Shown in pieces: positions 51,821 to 61,635 of a stretch of DNA of 64,000 nt; position 1 is the stretch's first letter, and each line of letters begins with the position of its first letter. The DNA lies in contig JAKIVC010000010.1 of the NCBI GenBank assembly GCA_021647245.1, forward strand, positions 1 through 64,000, written 5' to 3'. Below the pieces are notes generated by a model. The model worked only from the letters and a program-made list of their open reading frames with translations, was not told where the DNA came from and ran no database searches. The translations under genes and the position numbers were made by a program. The DNA comes from Gammaproteobacteria bacterium (GTDB lineage: Bacteria > Pseudomonadota > Gammaproteobacteria > RBG-16-57-12).

Positions 51821-51935
51821 AAACGACCATTAAATATATGTACTGAGATGCCATTAGGTGGGGATAAAAATAAAAAGTTCAAGGGTTGAGCGACTGTTTT
51901 AGGAGGCGCTGAGTAAGCCTGTTTGGATTGACGGG

Positions 51936-53681
51936 TCAATCACTGCTGGTTGATTGAATATCAAGCAGAGCGTAATCCTTATGGCGTCGCACAACCTGAA
52001 TCACCGTCACTGAAAACAGCCGCTTACTGCGGCGCATAAATAACCTATTTTCACTCAATATATCGGTATATTTAGAGGGAACCAGAAGTTGCCAGCCCAT
52101 CCCTCTTATCGCACGCACCAAAAAAGCGGGCACTGCCTCCCCTGACTGATGCATTGAGGCCGTTTGTAACACCACATTTTCAGCCTGTGATGTCAATTTT
52201 TGCAGTGTCACCGCAACCTCCCCCTGCCCTGATCGCAACAGACGTGAGATACAGCCCAATTGTGGTGGGCCGGCCGGGTCAACCACTTGACTGAAGAGTG
52301 CAAGCTGACCCACATCTAGAGCTACCAGGTAGCGTGACTCTTTAGCACGAACCAGTACGCCCCCTTTACAGTCATTAATGACATACCACTGTCCCTCTTT
52401 TATATCACGGCTATCGTCAGCCAGTGCTGATGAACGCCCATCCAGCATCGCATCAAGTGTAATTTCAAATACCGTGCCCTTTTTGGTTGGTTTTTTACAA
52501 CTCTTGGGTAGTTTTTTGTAGCAGTTCATAAAACCGGAAACAATGGAGAAGTCACGGTAACCATCAATCAAGTCACGACTATCCTGTCGCTGCTGAGGTT
52601 GCAGTTTGTTTTGCAGCAGCTCCACAAAGGTAAGCCGCTGAGTTTGATTCAGAACAGAGAGTGGTGCCGAAACCTGTTGCAGAGCTTCACTCTCTGTCAA
52701 GGCATTAAGGCAGGCAGCGTCACGACTGATCTGCTGTTTTAAAGCTGATATATCAATCAGACAAGCCACCCCTTGAAACGCCACTCGATGATAGAAGGGG
52801 GGGCGACCTGAATTTGAAAAAACCAGCAGGTGGCCGCTGGGGACCTCACCCCCCTCATCGGGTTTAAGTGCTATCTCTGGCTCCAGCAGTTTTATGTAGC
52901 TATCCAAAACCTGGACAAAATCACTGGGCCAGGCATAACAATCAGCCAAACCAAAAAGTTGTAACAAAACAAATAGTTGACGTGATCTAGCTTGCCCGAT
53001 CTTACTCTTCACTAGCCCCGCACCACGCAGGTGACACGGCAGATCGATCATCAACGCCAGAGGTTCATCAACTTCGCCGCACAGCCAAAGCACAAAAAAT
53101 ACCTGATTCAAGCCCCGCCATCTTTGTGGGGGGAAGAGCTGGTAACGCAGCGCGCAAACCCGCTGTTCAACGTAAAAAAGCTCAAGTATTCGCATTCCAA
53201 CGATACGCAGAGTGTTTCGTTGCCTTTGATAACGATATTCCGGCAGCTGATAAAGAGCGCTAAACACCTGTTGAAATCCAGTATTCAACAAGCGCAACAA
53301 CTCCAAGAGATGCTCTAGGTTATGCTTACGTGCATTACTCTCGACAACGCCCGCTTCATCCCGGTATTGCATATAAATGTGGCGAATTAACGCCGATGTT
53401 TCGGCACCCACCAGCTCTAACATCGCCAGCCGTTTTTTTATTGAACACTTGTAACGAACAAGCAGCGAGAGCTGTGCGATTGCCAGCTCCAGTTGAATGA
53501 AAGAGGTATCACCATGAGAGCGGAACTCTTTCTGTAGCGTGCTCAGATTTTGTTCGGGGCGATAGCGCTTATCACTCAGCTGCAGCGGCAGGCTAAATTG
53601 CAGTGCAAGATCACGCGGCGGTAACGCATCACGCCCCGAAAAGTTTACACTTAATAATCGATCTACAACGCCTAATGCCAT
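51936..53681 (-). CDS. Unknown 581-residue protein upstream of htpX
   Basis: I do not recognise a confident family. The protein is soluble-looking and mostly helical, without signal peptide. The N-terminal half (about 1-330) is Leu/Gln/Arg rich. The segment near 405-560 has the beta-strand-rich look of PilZ-like or other ligand-binding domains (DIKEGQWYVINDCKGGVLVRA, then GEVAVTLQKL), but the typical RxxxR...DxSxxG signature is not evident. It follows parC closely (4-bp gap), so it is probably cotranscribed with a topoisomerase subunit, which gives no clear clue to function. Confidence 0.75.
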   Translation of the reverse strand: MALGVVDRLLSVNFSGRDALPPRDLALQFSLPLQLSDKRYRPEQNLSTLQKEFRSHGDTSFIQLELAIAQLSLLVRYKCSIKKRLAMLELVGAETSALIRHIYMQYRDEAGVVESNARKHNLEHLLELLRLLNTGFQQVFSALYQLPEYRYQRQRNTLRIVGMRILELFYVEQRVCALRYQLFPPQRWRGLNQVFFVLWLCGEVDEPLALMIDLPCHLRGAGLVKSKIGQARSRQLFVLLQLFGLADCYAWPSDFVQVLDSYIKLLEPEIALKPDEGGEVPSGHLLVFSNSGRPPFYHRVAFQGVACLIDISALKQQISRDAACLNALTESEALQQVSAPLSVLNQTQRLTFVELLQNKLQPQQRQDSRDLIDGYRDFSIVSGFMNCYKKLPKSCKKPTKKGTVFEITLDAMLDGRSSALADDSRDIKEGQWYVINDCKGGVLVRAKESRYLVALDVGQLALFSQVVDPAGPPQLGCISRLLRSGQGEVAVTLQKLTSQAENVVLQTASMHQSGEAVPAFLVRAIRGMGWQLLVPSKYTDILSENRLFMRRSKRLFSVTVIQVVRRHKDYALLDIQSTSSD

Positions 53682-53685
53682 AAAG

Positions 53686-55935
53686 TTACTCTACAGCCTC
53701 AACTCTATCTACCTTCTGGAAACCCCGGGGCAACTTACTGCCACGGCGACCCCGCTCACCAAAGTAGTACTCTAAATCACGCCCTCTCAGCTTACAGTGG
53801 CGCTGCCCTGCAAAAATAACAACGGTGGCACCTTGTTTGATCAATTGAAGGTTAATCAGCAACTCTTCACGCTCGGATGCCCGATTGGCTGGAATACTGA
53901 TAATTTTAACCCCCTTTCCTTTAGACAGTTCAGGCAGCTCTGCCACAGGAAAGATCAGCAGCCGCCCTTCATTGGTGATAGCCGCAACCAGAAGGTCAGG
54001 GGATCCAAACAACAGGGGAGCAAGTGGCCGGGCAGCATCAGGCAGCGTCATAAGCGCCTTGCCTGCTCTGTTTTTGGTGTGTAGGTTGCTCAATTTAGTG
54101 ACAAAGCCATACCCCGCATCCGATGCAACCAAACATAGCTGCTCATTCTGGCCCATCAACACATGACTAAATCGAGCACCCTCAGTTGGATTCAAGCGCC
54201 CGGTCAGCGGTTCGCCCTGCCCTCGCGCTGAAGGCAGGGTGTGGGCGGCAAGCGAATAGCTACGTCCATGGTCATCCAGGAAAAATACCTGCTGATTGCT
54301 TTTGCCTTTTGCGGCAGACAAAAATCCATCCCCCGCCTTATAGCTTAATGACGAAGGCTCCACCTCATGCCCTTTCGCGGCACGCACCCAGCCTTTTTCT
54401 GAAAGCACTACGGTAATCGCTTCAGAGCTGATCAGAGCGGTTTCATCCAGCGCCTTAGCCGCGCTACGCTCGACAATCGGTGAGCGGCGATCATCGCCAT
54501 ATTTTTCAGCATCTGACTCAAGCTCTTTACGCAGCAACGTCTTCAAGCGACGCTCTGAAGCCAAAATTTTCTCTAAAAAGTCCCGCTCTGTTGCCAGCTC
54601 ACTCTGCTCACCGCGAATTTTCATCTCTTCAAGTTTTGCCAAGTGGCGCAGTTTAAGGTCAAGAATAGCCTCCGCCTGCTCAGGCGTAATACTAAAACGG
54701 GATATCAACACCGGCTTTGGCTTATCTTCGGTGCGAATGATATGAATCACTTCATCAATATTTAGAAATGCGATTAATAGCGCATCAAGAATATGCAGGC
54801 GTGAATTCACCTTATCCAGGCGGTACTGCAGGCGACGGCGTACCGTAACAGTACGAAAGCTGAGCCATTCACTCAGCATCGTACGCAAATTTTTAACCTG
54901 AGGCCGTCCATCCAAGCCAATAACATTCATATTGGCTCGATATGTACGCTCAAGATCAGTGGTTGCAAACAGGTGTGCCATCAACTGCTCAGCATTGACA
55001 CGATTTGAGCGTGGCACAATCACCAATCGAGTAGGATTTTCGTGATCTGACTCATCACGCAGATCTTCCACTATGGGTAATTTTTTAGCCTGCATCTGTG
55101 CCGCAATCTGCTCTAACACCTTGGCACCAGAAACTTGGTGAGGAAGCGCGGTGATAATCAGATCACTCTGCTCTCTCTCCCAACAGGCACGCATACGCAC
55201 GCTTCCATGCCCGGTTGCATACATCTTCAACAAATCGGCTCGTGGGGTAATTATTTCGGCTTCGGTTGGGTAATCGGGCCCTTGAATATGCTCACACAAC
55301 TCTTCCAGTGTGGTTTTAGGTTTTTCCAGCAACATGATGCAAGCCGCAACCACTTCACGAAGATTGTGGGGAGGAATATCGGTCGCCATTCCCACCGCGA
55401 TACCGGTGGTGCCATTTAACAGGACATGAGGCACCCGCGCCGGAAGAATAGCAGGCTCCTCCAAGGTACCATCAAAGTTAGGCAGCCAATCTACCGTTCC
55501 CAGGCTCACTTCGCTTAGCAGTAGCTCTGAAAAAGCGGAGAGCCGTGACTCTGTATAACGCATCGCCGCAAACGACTTAGGGTCATCTGGAGCGCCCCAG
55601 TTGCCCTGCCCGTCTACCAGTGGGTAGCGGTATGTGAAAGGCTGCGCCATAATAACCATCGCCTCGTAACAGGCGGAATCACCATGGGGGTGAAACTTAC
55701 CCAATACATCGCCGACTGTACGCGCAGATTTTTTATATTTAGCGCCCGCTTTTAAACCCAGCTCCGACATGGCGTAAACAATGCGCCGTTGCACCGGCTT
55801 TAGACCATCACCAATATTCGGTAATGCTCGATCCATAATTACGTACATCGCGTAATTAAGGTAAGCCGATTCAGCATACGTTTTTAGTGGTTGGCGTTCG
55901 ACACCACCTTCATCATAGTGAACAATCTGGTTCAT
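53686..55935 (-). CDS. parC: DNA topoisomerase IV subunit A
   Basis: ParC is the DNA-cleaving subunit, partner of ParE at 33359-35242. The 749 residues start [11 protein letters not shown] and contain the catalytic Tyr in [11 protein letters not shown] near 125-135 and the Gly/Ser-rich quinolone-resistance region [15 protein letters not shown] near 79-93. A coiled-coil region (about 350-490) and C-terminal beta-pinwheel repeats (about 500-740) follow. It ends 4 bp before the unknown 581-residue gene. Confidence 0.96.
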   Translation of the reverse strand: MNQIVHYDEGGVERQPLKTYAESAYLNYAMYVIMDRALPNIGDGLKPVQRRIVYAMSELGLKAGAKYKKSARTVGDVLGKFHPHGDSACYEAMVIMAQPFTYRYPLVDGQGNWGAPDDPKSFAAMRYTESRLSAFSELLLSEVSLGTVDWLPNFDGTLEEPAILPARVPHVLLNGTTGIAVGMATDIPPHNLREVVAACIMLLEKPKTTLEELCEHIQGPDYPTEAEIITPRADLLKMYATGHGSVRMRACWEREQSDLIITALPHQVSGAKVLEQIAAQMQAKKLPIVEDLRDESDHENPTRLVIVPRSNRVNAEQLMAHLFATTDLERTYRANMNVIGLDGRPQVKNLRTMLSEWLSFRTVTVRRRLQYRLDKVNSRLHILDALLIAFLNIDEVIHIIRTEDKPKPVLISRFSITPEQAEAILDLKLRHLAKLEEMKIRGEQSELATERDFLEKILASERRLKTLLRKELESDAEKYGDDRRSPIVERSAAKALDETALISSEAITVVLSEKGWVRAAKGHEVEPSSLSYKAGDGFLSAAKGKSNQQVFFLDDHGRSYSLAAHTLPSARGQGEPLTGRLNPTEGARFSHVLMGQNEQLCLVASDAGYGFVTKLSNLHTKNRAGKALMTLPDAARPLAPLLFGSPDLLVAAITNEGRLLIFPVAELPELSKGKGVKIISIPANRASEREELLINLQLIKQGATVVIFAGQRHCKLRGRDLEYYFGERGRRGSKLPRGFQKVDRVEAVE

Positions 55936-56286
55936 CTGTCTGAGTTCATTTTGGTTATCACTATCCAGGTTATCTTGGAAGGTATAGGCATTACCCTCAT
56001 TAAAACACTACAACATGCGGTATGCCAAACGAAATAACACCCTAACTCTCAGATGGGAACCTGTAGTGACGTGTAAGATGTTGGTTTCACAGCGAAATAA
56101 AAGAGATGTATTGCGTCCACGCGGGCTAAATGGCTGTTTTTAGTTTTGCTGCAGAGGCCTATAGTTTGCGCTACATACACATTTCTGTACGAAGGTTAAA
56201 GCATGGAAAATTTAATATAAACCTAAAGTTACTCTAAAAATAGTCGCTTAAAAAATATTGCTCAAACCCCGGAGAGAGACTTCAGA
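55936..56286. other. Divergent intergenic region parC / HDOD gene
   Basis: This 351-bp region lies between divergent genes and must hold both promoters. No repeat or RNA was recognised. GGAGAG at about 56271 serves as ribosome site for the GTG start at 56287. Confidence 0.45.
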
Positions 56287-57171
56287 GTGGAAATTGTCAA
56301 TAAAGCGGAGTTTAACGCCTCGTTCCGTCAACAGCTCCAACAGACCCAGCAGCTACCGCCTCTGCCTGAGACGGCTCGCAAGCTACTTGCCCTGCGTAAC
56401 AACGAGAATGCGCAGCTGGAAGGGCTGATCAATGTGATAGAGCAAGACCCCAGTCTGGCCGCGCAAGTACTGCGCTACGGACGTCAGTCATTCTACGGCT
56501 ACGGTGAACGGATAAAAAGTATCGGTGATTCCATTGCGCTGGTAATGGGCTTTAATGTTGCGCTGCATTTCTGCCTTGGACTCGCATCGGGTAAGGCGCT
56601 GCAATGCACCAATACCGGGCCACTTGGCCGCACTATTATTTGGCAACAAGCATTAGCATGTGCTGAGTTGAGCCAGCTGCTAGCTGCAAAGTGCCGCATC
56701 AAAAACAGACCAAACGGTGGAATCAGTTACCTTAGTGGGCTGTTCCATAACTTTGGTTATCTACTCTTTGGCCATCTACACCCAGAAGAGTACGTTTACC
56801 TCAACAAGATGGTAGAGCGCTACCCGGATACAGAAATTCGCGCCCTCGAATTGCACTCATTTGGCATATCCCATGACATGATCGGCATGGAGCTGATGCG
56901 CGCTTGGGATATGCCTGAAGAGATCATCCAAGCGGTGGCAGAGCACCATTTCCCCGACTATGACGGAGAGCATGCTCTCTACGGAAAATTGGTTGCCCTC
57001 AGCAATCGTCTACTGAAGATGCCTGGCATGCAGGATAACAGCGCCAAACTCTCCACTGAGAAGCTACTAGCAGAGCTTGGCATTGAGAAAGAGAAGGCAA
57101 TAGAGGTGCTCGAGCGGGTTCAATCACAACAGAGTGAGTTCATGGCAATGGTCAAGGAGATGGCCGCATAG
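56287..57171 (+). CDS. HDOD-domain signalling protein
   Basis: This 294-residue protein consists almost wholly of an HDOD domain (about 15-215): LPPLPETARKLLALRNN near 23-39, IEQDPSLAAQVLRYGRQSFYG near 52-72, ISYLSGLFHNFGYLLFG near 145-161, and AEHHFPDYDGEHALYGKLVALSNRLL near 219-244. HDOD proteins often act in stress or biofilm signalling; no catalytic HD pair is required. The start is GTG. It is divergent from parC and convergent with orn. Confidence 0.88.
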   Translation: MEIVNKAEFNASFRQQLQQTQQLPPLPETARKLLALRNNENAQLEGLINVIEQDPSLAAQVLRYGRQSFYGYGERIKSIGDSIALVMGFNVALHFCLGLASGKALQCTNTGPLGRTIIWQQALACAELSQLLAAKCRIKNRPNGGISYLSGLFHNFGYLLFGHLHPEEYVYLNKMVERYPDTEIRALELHSFGISHDMIGMELMRAWDMPEEIIQAVAEHHFPDYDGEHALYGKLVALSNRLLKMPGMQDNSAKLSTEKLLAELGIEKEKAIEVLERVQSQQSEFMAMVKEMAA

Positions 57172-57207
57172 ATAGAGAACTTTGCACGCACCGCCACCCC
57201 GCCCGCG

Positions 57208-57759
57208 TTAAGGCAGCTTGAGAAAGTGCTTACGATAGTAAGCCAGCTCCTCAATCGACTCGCGAATATCATCCAGCGCTTTATGGGTACCCCGTTTATT
57301 CAAGCCACTGTACATTTTCGGGTGCCAGCGACGCGCCAGCTCTTTAAGCGTACTGACATCCAGATTACGGTAGTGAAAATAGGCTTCAAGCTCGGGCATC
57401 CAGCGATAAAGAAAACGGCGATCTTGGCCCACTGAGTTACCACAGATCGGTGAACACCCTTTTGATGAGTAGCGCTGTAAAAAAGAGAGCGTCTCTGCAA
57501 CGGCATCTTGCTCTGTGGTGGTACTGGCTTTAACTCTATCGATCAAACCTGAGTTACCATGGGTGGTTTGATTCCACTCATCCATCAGCGCCAAAACCTC
57601 AGCCGGCTGGTGAATCGCCAGCACAGGGCCTTCAGCCAATAGCTTCAAGTTAGTGTCGGTGACGATTGTTGCCATTTCAATAATACGGTCATTATCGGGA
57701 TCGAGTCCGGTCATTTCCAGGTCAATCCAAATCAGATTATTCGGGTCTTGTGCCATCAT
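57208..57759 (-). CDS. orn: Oligoribonuclease
   Basis: This DEDDh 3'-5' exoribonuclease degrades very short RNAs, including linear pGpG. The 183 residues have the three exonuclease motifs: [10 protein letters not shown] near 11-20, [11 protein letters not shown] near 103-113, and [14 protein letters not shown] near 158-171 (catalytic His and Asp). An upstream second Met makes the start uncertain by one codon. Confidence 0.97.
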   Translation of the reverse strand: MMAQDPNNLIWIDLEMTGLDPDNDRIIEMATIVTDTNLKLLAEGPVLAIHQPAEVLALMDEWNQTTHGNSGLIDRVKASTTTEQDAVAETLSFLQRYSSKGCSPICGNSVGQDRRFLYRWMPELEAYFHYRNLDVSTLKELARRWHPKMYSGLNKRGTHKALDDIRESIEELAYYRKHFLKLP

Positions 57760-57859
57760 CTCTCGCCTGTTGCTCGCCTTAATGAGTTGCTAACCATTGT
57801 AACAGAGGCTACCCTGCTTGGTTATTGAAAATCCATTGCCAGAAACCATTTTTTACTCT

Positions 57860-59104
57860 ATGAATAACTTCACTCTTGTCTTTATATGCAGCGTATTGAT
57901 CGCCCTCTTTGTACAAATTTGGCTCTCAATGCGCCACTTGCGCCATATGCAACACCACAAAAATAGTGTGCCCGATGCCTTCAAACAAGAGATCACCCTC
58001 GAAGCGCATCAAAAAGCCGCTGAATACACCGCCACCAAGACCCGTTTCGAGATATTTGAACTCACACTGGCCGCACTGCTGCTATTGGCATGGACACTGG
58101 GCGGTGGGTTGGAGTTTCTTGACCAGCAGGTGCAACACCTAGGACTGAATCAAATCGTGAGTGGTGTCATTTTTATACTGGCTGCCTCAATACTAATGAC
58201 AGTGATTGACCTGCCCAGCAACGTCTACCAAACATTTAAAATAGAGCAACGCTTCGGCTTCAACCGGACAACACCCGGACTGTTTTTATCCGACTTTGCC
58301 AAACAGTTACTCCTATCGCTGCTACTGGGGCTACCTCTACTCTGGGTAATACTCTGGTTGATGGACAACGCGGGCAGCCTATGGTGGCTCTATGCTTGGG
58401 CCGTTTGGTTGAGTTTTACACTGGTGATGATGTGGCTATATCCTGCCGTGATCGCCCCCCTGTTCAATAAATTCACACCGTTGGAAGATAAGGCACTGCG
58501 TCAGCGTATCGAACAGTTACTTGAGCGCAACGGCTTTCAAAGTAATGGTATTTTTGTAATGGATGGTTCCACTCGCTCCAGTCACGGCAACGCCTACTTC
58601 ACCGGACTGGGGGGTAACAAGCGTATCGTCTTTTTCGATACCCTTCTGAAAAGCCTTAATCATGATCAAATTGAGGCCGTTTTAGCACATGAATTGGGGC
58701 ACTTCAAACATCGCCACGTCACAAAGCGGCTCGTTACAATGGCGATCTCCTCACTTCTCGGGTTAGCCCTGTTAGGCTGGCTGATGCAGCAGCCCTGGTT
58801 TTTCCATGGGCTGGGAGTATCGACACCCTCGACCTATGCTGCATTAATGCTGTTTATGTTGACACTGCCAAGCTTCACCTTCTTTATGGCACCCATTTCA
58901 TCATTAATGATGCGTAAGCACGAATTTGAAGCCGATGCTTTTGCCGCACAACAGTGTGAACCCAAACACCTGATTGACGCACTGGTTGCACTCTACAAAG
59001 ATAACGCCAGCACACTGACCCCAGACCCTCTCTACGCCGGGTTCCACTACTCACATCCACCCGCTGCGATTCGCATCCAGCATTTGAAGGCGTCAGCCAA
59101 ATAA
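57860..59104 (+). CDS. M48-family (Ste24-like) membrane zinc protease
   Basis: ATG 57860 (residue 15 of the longer frame) is preferred: it begins MNNFTLVFICSVLIALFV, a membrane segment. The product is about 414 residues with several TM helices, the zinc motif HELGH in VLAHELGHFKHRH near 272-284, and the third ligand EFEADAFA near 352-359. It resembles CAAX prenyl protease 1-type bacterial proteins that act in envelope quality control. Its stop overlaps the start of rsgA by one base (TAATG), indicating coupling. Confidence 0.87.
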   Translation: MNNFTLVFICSVLIALFVQIWLSMRHLRHMQHHKNSVPDAFKQEITLEAHQKAAEYTATKTRFEIFELTLAALLLLAWTLGGGLEFLDQQVQHLGLNQIVSGVIFILAASILMTVIDLPSNVYQTFKIEQRFGFNRTTPGLFLSDFAKQLLLSLLLGLPLLWVILWLMDNAGSLWWLYAWAVWLSFTLVMMWLYPAVIAPLFNKFTPLEDKALRQRIEQLLERNGFQSNGIFVMDGSTRSSHGNAYFTGLGGNKRIVFFDTLLKSLNHDQIEAVLAHELGHFKHRHVTKRLVTMAISSLLGLALLGWLMQQPWFFHGLGVSTPSTYAALMLFMLTLPSFTFFMAPISSLMMRKHEFEADAFAAQQCEPKHLIDALVALYKDNASTLTPDPLYAGFHYSHPPAAIRIQHLKASAK

Positions 59105-60102
59105 TGAGCAAGCGCAAACTCACCCACAACCAACGCCGCCACACACAGCGCATTCAAGAGAAACGCCTTGAGCGTGCAGCAAAGCAAGAGAGCAGAGAAG
59201 AGACCACACTCGGTACAGAGCAGAAGGGGCTAGTGGTCACCCGGTTTGGCAAGACGGTTGATGTTGAAGGAGCTGATGGAGAGATTGTCCGCTGCAAATT
59301 ACGCCAAAATATAGGCGAACTGGTCTGTGGCGACCGCGTCATCTGGCAAGCAGAAAATGAAACATCCGGCGTAATCTGCGCGGTAATGCCCCGTCATAGC
59401 TTGCTGGCACGCCCCGATTTTCAAGGCCGCAAAAAACTCATCGCCGCAAACATTGACCAGATAATGATCACTTGTGCCACCTACCCAGAGATCAGTCCCG
59501 GGCTAATCGACCGCTACCTGGTTGCAGCCGAGGCCACCGGTATTACACCGGTCATTGTGGTGAACAAAACAGATCTAATCACTGAGCAAAGTCGCCCTAT
59601 CATAGAGAAACAGCTGGCTATATACCACCAGCTGGGCTATCAGGTAATCTACACCAGCGCGGTTATTCTAAATGGCATGGATGAACTGATTAAACAGCTT
59701 AAAGATCATATCAGTATCTTTGTCGGCCACTCCGGTGTTGGTAAATCCTCACTGATTAAAATACTCTTCCCAGAGCAGGTTATTCGTATCGCTGCACTCT
59801 CTGAAAGGTCGGGAAAAGGGCGTCACACCACAACCGCATCTACCCTCTATCACCTGCCACAGGGGGGTGACCTGATCGATTCACCAGGCATACGTGAATT
59901 TGGCCTATGGGAAATCACCGAACAGCAAGTGGCGGAAGGCTTTTTAGAATTAGAGCCTTATATTGGTAACTGTCGCTTCCGAAATTGCCGCCATCAGGCC
60001 GAACCTGGCTGCGCCATTCAAGTAGCCGCCGATTCGGGCGCTATAACACCACGACGCATCAACAGTTTTTACCGAATGGTGGCATCACTCACAGAAAAGT
60101 GA
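59104..60102 (+). CDS. rsgA: Ribosome small-subunit-dependent GTPase RsgA
   Basis: RsgA checks late maturation of the 30S decoding centre. The 332-residue protein shows the circularly permuted GTPase order: an N-terminal OB-fold (about 35-105), then G4 VVNKTDL (near 156-162), G1 GHSGVGKSSL (near 208-217), and G3 DSPGIREF (near 259-266). The C-terminal zinc finger CRFRNCRHQAEPGC is near 290-303. The Lys/Arg-rich N-terminus is typical. Confidence 0.96.
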   Translation: MSKRKLTHNQRRHTQRIQEKRLERAAKQESREETTLGTEQKGLVVTRFGKTVDVEGADGEIVRCKLRQNIGELVCGDRVIWQAENETSGVICAVMPRHSLLARPDFQGRKKLIAANIDQIMITCATYPEISPGLIDRYLVAAEATGITPVIVVNKTDLITEQSRPIIEKQLAIYHQLGYQVIYTSAVILNGMDELIKQLKDHISIFVGHSGVGKSSLIKILFPEQVIRIAALSERSGKGRHTTTASTLYHLPQGGDLIDSPGIREFGLWEITEQQVAEGFLELEPYIGNCRFRNCRHQAEPGCAIQVAADSGAITPRRINSFYRMVASLTEK

Positions 60103-60178
60103 CAGCACTTTAGGCAAACTGCTAATATGCCACGGTACATTATCAACCGTTTATCCGCCTATATTCAGGAGAAGATTC

Positions 60179-60904
60179 ATGAAGCTTCGTCACCTTTGCG
60201 CCGTTTCACTACTGGCCGCCAGCTCTTCCGCCATGGCTGCCGATCTCAATTTAGATGTCATGACCGTTCAGGCGGATTTTAAAGAGCTATCAGAAAACCT
60301 GAGTGCTGCAATGAGTTACAAAGCGGTCACCCCCGCTGAGGCACTCTCTAGTGGCTTATTACCCTTTGGTTTTGATGTAGGCTTAGAGGTCAGTAGCACC
60401 GTAATAGACAATGATAGCGTTTTCAACGACGCTTTCGGCAGTGATGCACCCAGTGCCATTATCATCCCCAAACTGCATGCCCATGTCGGCCTGCCATTCG
60501 GCATCGATGTAGGTGCTTTTGTCAGTGCAATCCCCAGTACGAATATCAAGCTGGCTGGTTATGAACTACGTTATGCGATCCTTGATGGTGGCACCGTAAC
60601 ACCCGCCGTTGGCATACGCTATGCGGCTACCGCTCTGACTGGGGTCGACAACTACGAACTCAGCACTCGCAGCCTTGACCTTTCCATCTCGAAAGGATTT
60701 CTAATGCTAACCCCCTATGCAGGCATCGGGCGAGTCTGGACCAGCAGTGACATTAACTCCACAGCATTGGATAGCGTCGACTTCTCCCAAAGCAAACTCT
60801 ACGCGGGTGTTAACATCAATCTGGGGCTATTAAATATTGCGGTTGAATCAGACAAAACCGGCGGTTACAGCAGCTACAGTGCCAAGCTAGGCTTTCGTTT
60901 CTAA
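60179..60904 (+). CDS. Probable outer-membrane beta-barrel protein
   Basis: This 241-residue protein has a signal peptide ending SAMA-A near residue 20. The mature part alternates short hydrophobic strands and turns (LYAGVNINLGLLNIAVESD, YSSYSAKLGFRF), ending in Phe as expected of an outer-membrane barrel (KLGFRF). No specific family was recognised. A ribosome site AGGAGAAG lies 7 bp upstream of ATG. It stands between rsgA and the relic region at 60.9-61.6 kb. Confidence 0.7.
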   Translation: MKLRHLCAVSLLAASSSAMAADLNLDVMTVQADFKELSENLSAAMSYKAVTPAEALSSGLLPFGFDVGLEVSSTVIDNDSVFNDAFGSDAPSAIIIPKLHAHVGLPFGIDVGAFVSAIPSTNIKLAGYELRYAILDGGTVTPAVGIRYAATALTGVDNYELSTRSLDLSISKGFLMLTPYAGIGRVWTSSDINSTALDSVDFSQSKLYAGVNINLGLLNIAVESDKTGGYSSYSAKLGFRF

Positions 60905-60915
60905 TCTGGGCATTT

Positions 60916-60979
60916 CGTAACTCTTCAGCGTATTTATATTTTGCCTCACATCGAGGCATTTTTCGCACACAAAGAGGGG
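60916..60979. repeat. Dispersed 62-bp repeat, copy 2
   Basis: This is the second copy of the repeat at 4762-4823, 12 bp after the stop of the barrel protein. The two share CGTAACTCTTCAGCGTATTT and CCTCACATCGAG. Confidence 0.6.
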
Positions 60980-61034
60980 GTCCAAAATCCCCAGATAGGA
61001 CTCCCTCCGACCTCCAAAAACCATTCCCGCCCTC

Positions 61035-61323
61035 TTTCAACACTTATTGCTGGCCATTTTTTGCTCATCATCCATTGTCACTTTTTTGCGACGGTGTAAA
61101 CCGGACTGTAGCAGGGCGTTATTCACTTCTCATCTTCCTGGAGGTAGCGAATGTCGTCTAGGTGGAAGCTGCCTTCATGCTGCATTAAAATGAGCGCCTT
61201 GATGAGTTCAGACGGTTTATATCCGCGATTGCTTTTGGGCCGCGGAAAGTGATGGTCAATACACTCGGCGAGATTAAGAGAGTCCATTAACTGGAGCGTG
61301 CCTTTTTTTGGTTGCTCTAACCC
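61035..61323 (-). pseudogene. Relic of an IS1380/IS4-type DDE transposase N-terminus
   Basis: On the minus strand a frame from 61323 to a TGA at 61125-61123 encodes ...LNLAECIDHHFPRPKSNRGY and then KPSELIKALILMQHEG, with HLDDIRYL, the pattern of the N-terminal part of IS1380/IS4-like transposases (RHFP-type motif followed by NRGYKPSE). There is no start codon with ribosome site, a stop follows 66 codons in, and a possible further piece (ALLQSGLHRRKK) continues in another frame to about 61035. It is inactive. Confidence 0.6.
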
Positions 61324-61402
61324 TTATCAACTCCACCTGAGGGTTAGGGTGTTACTATTATTTACGTGCTCTCTTTTCACTCTGCTAGGATATCTCTTTA
61401 CT

Positions 61403-61557
61403 CTAATCCCCAGGTAGAAACACGTATGCTGCACAAGCTCTTGATTCCACAGCAAAACAAAAAATAGCCGCCGAACCTGCGGGTGCGACTAATATTTTTA
61501 GTTTCACTGTAAAACCAAACGCTTACACATCATCTCGCGCTTCTATCTGGGGATTAG
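61403..61557. repeat. Palindrome-ended element with TTGATTCCACA
   Basis: CTAATCCCCAGGTAGA (61403-61418) and TCTATCTGGGGATTAG (61542-61557) are inverted repeats with one mismatch, about 120 bp apart. The CACAAGCTCTTGATTCCACA motif lies inside (61432-61451). The right part resembles the short element at 41225-41278. It is probably a small non-coding mobile repeat. Confidence 0.55.
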
Positions 61558-61635
61558 GGCTTTATGAAATAGCTGCGCGGAATCGTTATCCGTGTATCTA
61601 TTTAGTATGATTTTTTGTAAACGGGAGCTTTTTTG

